NCBI GenBank assembly: GCA_029964075.1
Contig: CM057134.1
Coordinates: 21,988,905-22,052,904, forward strand
Direction: 5' to 3'
DNA: 64,000 bases
From: Patiria pectinifera
Taxonomy: Eukaryota > Echinodermata > Asteroidea > Valvatida > Asterinidae
The notes under the pieces were generated by a model, which worked only from the letters and a program-made list of their open reading frames with translations, was not told the origin of the DNA and made no database searches. This document shows, piece after piece, positions 57,363-64,000 of the stretch; positions within the stretch are counted from its first letter, which is position 1; each line of letters opens with the position of its first letter. The position numbers were made by a program, and so were the translations under genes.

Positions 57363-57770
57363 TCAAAAAGGTAATGTTGAAATACATACAACAATTACTT
57401 TGAGAGAAAGAATTTTGAGCTGCAGTGTAAGTATAAGCAGGCGCAATATACATGTGTTTCTCAGATAAAATTTCGTTTTGTTCTTTGTCTTGTTTTTATA
57501 GGTTGTCAAAGAACAGTAAAACATACAATGCATTTCCAACGGTATGCAAGTTAAATACAGTATAAAAACAGGTTTACATTGCATGAAAAATGCATTAGAT
57601 GGCACACTACCGCAGCTCGCCTTAAAAATTAATCGGTGCTCCGCCGGGAAATCAAACGGAAGCCATTGCAACGTGGAATCAATACGAGTTATACGACCCT
57701 CTAATGCGGTGTACCAGTCTAAAATAAAAGTGTCCAGTGACAGCAGGAACAATGACTGGAACCCAATTCA
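57363..57770 (-). other. Doubtful exon or pseudogene fragment
   Basis: A minus-strand frame with FILDWYTALEGRITRIDSTL followed by QWLPFDFPAEHRLIFKASCG. The order of an acidic hydrophobic strand, then W-L-P-x-x-x-P-x-x-x-R-L-I recalls the segment after the Walker B strand in NACHT-type ATPases. This rests on one short recalled pattern; no Walker A or neighbouring exon was found, so it may be a relic or chance. Confidence 0.2.
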
Positions 57771-57882
57771 GCTGTCCGCAAGAAACAGCTTAAGTAAAAT
57801 TAAAACATGTCAGCTTTAATAAGACAGTTACCAATGGTCTGTTGATGATGAAATGGGTACCAGTTCAAAAGTGGCAAATTAC

Positions 57883-58261
57883 GCCAAAAAAAAAAGTCTC
57901 CGGTTTCTGGTATGGAGCTTGCCCCAAAAGTGGTGCGGCGACGCGGCTTTTTTTTTTTTTTACCTGTTTTTTTTTTTTGGGGGGGGGCTTCAAATGTCGG
58001 CTGATGACTGCAAATGGTGCCCGACTAAACTTAGTGCAAATATATGGGAGTCCAGAGAGGCCACATAAATCTTATTCTCGATCATAACCCCTTCTAAAAA
58101 CACGTTAAAATTGTGCAGCAGCAGAATTCCAGTCAAACCAGTGAGTTTGGCGGTTTTGAAACATCATCTTGTATTGAAAAAAAAAACCTTTTTCATTTTG
58201 CCGACGCGCATGGCTACGGCGACGCGCGCGCATACCAGAAACCGGAGACTTTTTTTTTGGC
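57883..58261. mobile_element. Foldback with AGTCTCCGGTTTCTGGTATG ends
   Basis: The left end GCCAAAAAA then AGTCTCCGGTTTCTGGTATG and the right end, its reverse complement before TTGGC, form inverted repeats of about 32 bases. Between them are poly-T tracts and a CGACGCG-rich part. No clear target duplication. It interrupts the open frame that begins at 58386 on the minus strand. Confidence 0.6.
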
Positions 58262-58262
58262 C

Positions 58263-58386
58263 TTAATGGTCGCAAGTCCCTTGAAGATACAAGACCGAAT
58301 GTCGGAGTTTCTGCCTTTCCAAAGATGAAGATGGCATATGGGCACCACGTCAGGAGAATCATGAGCAGCACTCTGCGTCCAGTCAT
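58263..58386 (-). other. Possible first exon with a signal peptide
   Basis: From ATG at 58386 the frame reads MTGRRVLLMILLTWCPYAIF, then IFGKAETPTFG, a typical signal peptide of about 25 residues with cleavage near GKA. The coding-like part ends where the foldback at 57883-58261 begins. AAATAAATAG about 80 bases upstream could be a TATA-like site. No downstream exon was recognised, so this may be a true gene start, a gene broken by the insertion, or chance. Confidence 0.2.
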
Positions 58387-58449
58387 TGCAGCGTAGTTCC
58401 CGAAGAGTGGACAGCGACGTTGACAACGTCACACACTCTCTGCTAGTCG

Positions 58450-60180
58450 AGATCCCTATTTATTTGACTGTCGTTAATAAATGATATAATTTGTCTAAGT
58501 TCGCACCCAAATCAAAAGGAAGTGGATAGCAAAGCTATCGTGCCGACTAGGCCTAGTGTAACCCGGGAGAGCGATATGAATTAGTTTAAATGGCTCAGTC
58601 TCCTCACAACCGAGTGGTTCCACTAAATAATTTGGGTGGAGCGAAGTTTTCTGGTTGTCTCAATATATCAAAATATTTTATTTACAGCACAATTAAATTG
58701 ATTTCAAATATATGGGACAATGTATATACAAATTTATATCAGGTGTTTACAATTGAATGACAGTATAAAGAACTTTGGTATATAAGAACTTTGGTATATA
58801 AGAACGACAGTCAAAAGGGAATGGAATGTGCTGTCTACTGTCTAGATCTATCCAATGATCATTTGGGATGATCTACGTTCATGCCAGACTGTCGATGTCA
58901 AATCGATGAAAGAGCAGCAGCAGAAAAATATTGAAAAACTGCAGTGCCGGTGTCACATGAAAATCCGACTCCTATGAAAATCGGACCCCTATTTCCCTAT
59001 TATTGGTTGATCCCTCGCACGTGACAGGTCACTCTCCCGAAACGATCCTAAAAATAGCATATTATCGTACTCAGTACTACCAATGAGTCCACATTTCATG
59101 GAGTCGGATATTCACGCTACACCGGCAACGCCGGATAAATTGCGACGCTGCTGATAGCCGGGACCCGCACCCAAAATTTGTTGTGGAGAGTGCAGTGCTC
59201 GCTAGAAAATTATGGTCTTGATTCAACGAGGATCGAAATCAACGATATTTTGGACCTAGCCCTACAAGAAAATTATACGAAACGCCCGGAATGCCAGCTA
59301 TCTAACTTAAACAAAGCGCGGTGGAATGTAAAACTCGCTACGCCCTTTGCATAGTTTAAAAAGTAGTGGGCAAAATTCTTGGTGGCGCGTGCTGTGCTAA
59401 AAAGGTTTAGTTGGCCGCAAAAGGGCGCTAGGCAAAGCAAAAAGCATGATCGCAAATGGCTGCTGACATGTGAAATGAATGCTGGAGTAGGGAACCTGTC
59501 GGTTAAAAGCGTGTACGAAAACCCGACCTGGTTACATATGTTCCCAAGCAAAATTCATTTCATGGTCCTTAGATAGCCGAAGATTGCATTCAGGTACGAC
59601 TGCGGTTTTTTTTTCTTAAAGAAAGAACCCAATCTCAGTTAATATCAAATCACAGCAGTCTTAGTGTGTGCAACTACCGCTAAAGTAGTTCACTGAGTTG
59701 TCCCGAAATTTGGTCTTTGAAGCAGATCTTTCATGACGACCATAACAAGATCGGTTCTTGTCAGACCATCAGGAATATGAATTACACTCATGGAGATGAC
59801 GATGTATCCTGGACTCGGTAGTTTTGGCGCGATTTTTCTTGCGAGTGTACATCGCAGTGGCGGGTCCTCGCGGCGGCGGTACGCGTCATCGCGGTGGCCG
59901 CGTCATACAGAAAGAAAGATTACGAATTTAAAGAAAGCAAATGTACCCTCACCCAAATCCATTACTACACTAATAAGTGATAATTAAGTCCATGGACAAA
60001 ATGAAAAAGCGGCACCTTTGATTTGAAAACCCCGTTATATAATTTGTGAGGGTTCGACTTCGAGTCCCAGAAATGTTACATTTATCTTTTTTATCCCGTG
60101 GATGTTCTTTCCTAAATTATGTTATTAAATCAAGCCCTACAAATTGATAAACTAAGATTTTAAAGTTTTGGTTTTCACGT
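58450..60180. other. Stretch without recognisable genes
   Basis: Mostly AT-rich with no supported exon, repeat family or structural element. Small CpG-rich patches near 59860-59910 (GCGGCGGTACGCGTC) do not belong to a frame I can support. Confidence 0.4.
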
Positions 60181-60184
60181 ATCA

Positions 60185-60505
60185 ATGTATCCATGGTAAA
60201 GCCCCTGTTTATCTTCAAAGTTTAGTTCAGGAGTACAAACCAGCTAGAAATCTGCGTTCTTCCCAGAAATCTATGTTGTCACCCCCAGTCATTTAAACTA
60301 AGTCATATGGTTCCCGCTCCTTCCAATCAGCTGCAGTTCTTGTCAGATATTGTCAAACAGGCCGAAACATCAGAGCAATTCAAAACCCGGGTCAAAACAT
60401 ATCTGTTCAATTTGTATAATTATTGATTTCATGAGAGCGCATAGGGACCTCACGGTGATATGCGCTATATAAGAATGGTTTTTATTATTATTATTATTAC
60501 TCCCC
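60185..60505 (+). pseudogene. 5'-truncated LINE 3' end (CR1/L2-like)
   Basis: Pieces in shifting frames give KAPVYLQSLVQEYKPARNLR, TKSYGSRSF and FKTRVKTYLFNLYNY, the C-terminal pattern of CR1/L2-type reverse-transcriptase proteins (APxYL, PxRxLRSS, TKTYGxRAF, FKxxLKTYLF). A short 3' tail with GATATGCGCTATATAAGAAT and an ATT repeat at about 60482-60500 ends the copy, as usual for this group. Dead copy. Confidence 0.8.
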
Positions 60506-61019
60506 CACTCATGGCTCTGGAGGATTGACTGTTCAAAAGGGGAAAGTAAAGTCCGAGAATCCTCCTGTACGGCGCGGATCCAGCGCCGTTTTCTGAGAGA
60601 TGGCCTATGTAAAAATATGTAAAAAATATCTACTTTTTTCATAGAAATTCCTTACAAATAATGCGAAAACGCCCCCCCCCCCGACACCCAAAAAAATTAT
60701 ACTGGTTGATAATGTCCGCCTGTGCACAAAATACGGTCAGAGCCAGCTTGGTTAGGGGGTATTTGTTCACTATTCTGTAATATAGTGTTAATATTCGTCG
60801 GATTTGAACAGCACCCCCCCCCCCACACTATCACCCACACCCAAGCAAGCATGTTTGTTTTACGTACCTAGTGTGGCATTCCTTTGCTTTCATGTTGTTA
60901 TTATAAAACAAAACTTAAACAGTGAAAAAAATCATTTTACTCAAACGGTGAAACTCTTTCAACCCATTTCCCCCTATATGATTCCGTTTAGTGTTTCTCT
61001 TCATTTTGCCACAAATAAA

Positions 61020-61165
61020 CCTAACCCCAAAAGGCCTATAAAGCTGTTTTTCAGAGGGGGGGGGGGGGGGGGAAACCTGTGTGGACGTGGGCAAGTCCAC
61101 ACAACGTCGCTGCTACCTGGTTTATGTGGACATCTTTTGTTCGGAAGTCCATATCAGAATGTAAT
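61020..61165. repeat. Family D repeat, second copy
   Basis: GTTTTTCAGAGG, a run of 18 G, GGGCAAGTCCACACAACGTC and TGGACATCTTTTGTTCGGAA follow the order seen at 17840-17975. Just downstream, near 61295-61323, AAATTCCTGGATCCGCCCCTG is a hAT-type right end without a visible partner. Confidence 0.5.
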
Positions 61166-61657
61166 GCTTGTTCACACACAGCAAGCCCACCCCCACATAC
61201 ACACCCACACACACACCTATTGATTTTCGGAGGCCAAGTGTCCAGAGAAAAAAACAAACCTGTCTACAATTCAGATTTTTTTTGCTATTAACCCCCCCTA
61301 GGAAAATTCCTGGATCCGCCCCTGCGGCGATGCGCATTATGGTCATTGACTATACCAGGTTGCAGAAAAAAATAATTGCCTCCGCTCCTCACTGTTAAAC
61401 AGCGCCCTCTGCCTTTTTCCAAGTCCTCGGCGATTCCCAAAATGGCAGCCTCCAGGGCTTTTCGCACATTTTCTATTGCAAAAATATTTGACTGTCAGTT
61501 TTTTTCCCTAACTAATATTTTGTCAAAGTGTCACATATCCGAAAATACTACCTTTACGCCTTCAAGACTTCAGTGCAGCTGTACTCAGAGCAGATGTACA
61601 GCGATAAATAGGTAAGATTCTAGTCCGAGTAACTTGGACAATGTTCAGATGTTGGAC

Positions 61658-62125
61658 TAGCCCCATAAATGTGGCCTATTCTGCCTCCGTAAACATAGGC
61701 CACACACCGACCATGTACAAAAACGTGTCGACGGAGCCAAATTTTGATTTTCACATTTGGGCTTACTTTGTAGGTTTTTTTTTGCTTTAGAAGCATTCTC
61801 ACCCTCTATATAGGCTAATCAGAAAGTGCTGCCTTTTTCAGATGTCCATTTTTCGTGAAATTTCCAGATTCATTTTTACACGTTTTCGTATCAAAATTTC
61901 AACATGAAATTTCACAAAAATTAGACATCTGAAAAAGGCAGCACTTTCTGATTAGCCTATATAGAGGGTGAGAATGCTTCTAAAGCAAAACAAACCTACA
62001 AACAGACAAAGTAAGCCTAAATGTGAAAATCAAAATTTGGCTCCGTCGACACGTTTTTGTACATGGTCGGTGTGTGGCCTATGTTTACGGAGGCAGTCCA
62101 GTAAATAGGCCACATTTTGGGGCTA
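61658..62125. mobile_element. Near-perfect palindromic foldback, family P copy 2
   Basis: This 468-base element begins TAGCCCCATAAATGTGGCC and ends GGCCACATTTTGGGGCTA; the arms meet near 61890. A perfect 9-bp duplication ATGTTGGAC flanks it (61649-61657, 62126-62134). The TAG/CTA ends and nine-base target match the Mutator-like element at 10527-11150, although the rest of the sequence differs. It has no coding capacity. Confidence 0.9.
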
Positions 62126-62861
62126 ATGTTGGACTACTCCTAGAACTATGGCAGTGGAGCCTCATAGGTTCAGAAGCCCGCAAAATTGTTGTCAACACAA
62201 AACACTAATTAAGTACAAAAACGTCCATCCCAAATAATCTTTTTCCCACAGAACCGCTGCACAGTTTGCCCCTAAACTCCGTACAATACCTCATGACATA
62301 CTCGCGCCATGTGCACCCAACAAACATCGGTGGATTCTGTCTGTTTTTAGGCCAAAATGATGAAAAATATGCCAGGAAAACGAGGATCAGTTTCTTAAAT
62401 TGTTGTGAGATTTGGACAGAGAATGAGTGTGGCTTTCTGATGGTACCAAACTTGGCGATTTTATTTTGGTGCATTTCTAGAAGAAAATAGACTTAAAGTG
62501 AAAAATTTTGAAGCAAATTTTTTTTTTGGTTCAGAACTTGAGCTCTTCTTTAGAAAAGTTTTGAAGCAAATTTGGAAAAATTTTAGAAAAACCTGATGAA
62601 AATGGGGTTTAGTGAGCTGGTAAAGTTGATTTAAGGGAATTTTGGAGTCTTCGAAGGCCAATGCAACCTTAAAAATAGTACATTTTTTATGTTGCTCTCA
62701 TGCAGCAAAGGACTTTTAGGAAAAGGGTCAAATTTGAGGGTACCTGTCAAATGTGTTCTAGGCCATGTGCACTTTATAATGTGCAATGTAACCTATCAAT
62801 TCAATCAGTACCAGGCCAGTTGGAAATAATATTGAAGAAGTGAGAAGACACGGTGTCAGGT

Positions 62862-63063
62862 CAACTCGCCCCCTGGCCGACTCGCCCCTTACCGACTCGC
62901 CCCTTACCTACTCGCCCCCTGACCGACTCGCCCCCTGACCGACTCGACCCTTACAAGCTCGCCCCCTGGCTGACTCGCCCCCTAGCCGACTCGCCCCCTG
63001 GCCAAGTCGCCTCCTAGCCGACTCGCCCCCTGACCAACTCGCCTCCTGACCGACTCGCCCCCT
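62862..63063. repeat. 15-16 bp minisatellite, about 13 copies
   Basis: Units of the form CCGACTCGCCCCCTGG vary at the last bases (CTGG, CTGA, CTAG, TTAC). The array is C-rich on this strand and creates a false arginine/glycine-rich frame on the other. Confidence 0.9.
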
Positions 63064-63184
63064 GGAAAAAGATGCACCGTACGGGGACATCGTGAAAAAA
63101 ATAATAAAAAATAAAAGACAGTGGAGGGGAACACGTACATTGTAACTTTATTCGAACACCAATTTGAAGGATTTCTGGTACAAA

Positions 63185-63765
63185 TGCACTCTAAGTTAAT
63201 TCTTTTGTAGATTCCAGGGAAATTTAATGCGAATTATGCTCGGTTTTTCTTATTTTTAAATGAATATGATCAGGATTAACAACATCCCTCAAATAATAGC
63301 GTCAAAATATATTCCAAAATATATTCTAGAGTAAAACATTTTCACAAAATAATGTAGGCCATGCGTTTTATTTTTTAAATACACGAAAAATTAATCGTCA
63401 TCCCTTTATATTGTCCCGGCCTCAGATAGAGAGAGACATCAAATAAATAGGTTTTTTTTAAATACGATTTAGTATGTCTTGTTCTCTCGATTTATTTTTA
63501 AAGTAAAACGATTTCAAACACCCTAGCCTATTAAGTTTTGAACTCTCAGTTAATTCTTTTGTAGATTCCAAGGGAAATTTTAATACGAATTCTGCTTAGT
63601 TTTTCCTTATTTTAAAAGGAATACAAATAAGATTATCAACAGCCCTTTGACTTCAAACTTAATTTCAAAATGTATTCCGAAATAATTATATTCTAGAGTA
63701 ACATTTACAAAAAAATGTAGGCCATGCAGTTTTATCTTTTAAATAAGCGAAGAATAAAATCGTAC
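63185..63765. repeat. Diverged tandem duplication, about 230-bp units
   Basis: 63190-63405 and 63545-63765 share AGTTAATTCTTTTGTAGATT, GGGAAATTT, ATATTCTAGAGTAA and TGTAGGCCATGC in the same order, about 350 bases apart. The copies differ by many substitutions and small indels. Function unknown. Confidence 0.75.
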
Positions 63766-64000
63766 TATACGGAAAAAGACATCGGGAGCCCTACATTTAA
63801 TGAATTATTTGGACTTGGAATATCATCCCCCAATGGTTTATCTATGTGCATGTACACAACACGGAGGTGAAATTTCACGTTCAATTCAGTTTCTCACATT
63901 TTTCGCAAAAAGTTTTCCTCTCTGAGAAAAAAAATGCCCCAATAAAATCTCAGCTCCGAAAAGCCTTCATTTCCAGAGAATGATTGATAGCCGCATTGTT

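Overview
The window is animal nuclear DNA, most likely from a marine invertebrate; an invertebrate deuterostome such as an echinoderm, hemichordate or lancelet would fit, but this is inferred from gene content and repeat style, not proven. It has GT-AG introns, short exons in long AT-rich introns, an intronless rhodopsin-type receptor gene, and very many short foldback transposons. Three genes are supported well.

(1) 2185-30086, minus strand: BMS1, the GTPase of the small-subunit ribosome-assembly machinery. I could place 21 coding exons whose splice phases all agree, giving 1236 codons from the start codon; only the basic C-terminal tail is missing. The missing end lies at a 500-N gap, beside a near-perfect inverted duplication (1-1407 versus 2788-4194) that carries a second, reversed copy of one BMS1 exon.

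(2) 37522-49111, plus strand: a polyhomeotic-like (PHC) Polycomb gene with HD1 box, FCS zinc finger and C-terminal SAM domain on six exons. The 5' end is uncertain, and the large third exon changes reading frame twice.

(3) 52794-53900, plus strand: a single-exon class A receptor with no disulfide cysteines.

BMS1 and PHC are divergently arranged. The 7.4 kb between them (30.1-37.5 kb) is a stack of nested inverted-repeat transposons. Transposons also fill the introns. There is a Mutator-like element (9-bp target duplication) sitting on a BMS1 splice donor, and two copies of a hAT family with perfect 8-bp duplications in PHC introns. Tc1/mariner- and pogo-like miniature elements, a tRNA-derived SINE, a TTAA-target element, a long-TIR element containing a decayed LINE, and several dispersed families of unknown class complete the set.

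From 53.9 kb to the end I see no convincing complete gene: repeats, a LINE 3' end, minisatellites and a few doubtful exon candidates. No rRNA, intact tRNA or CRISPR array was seen.
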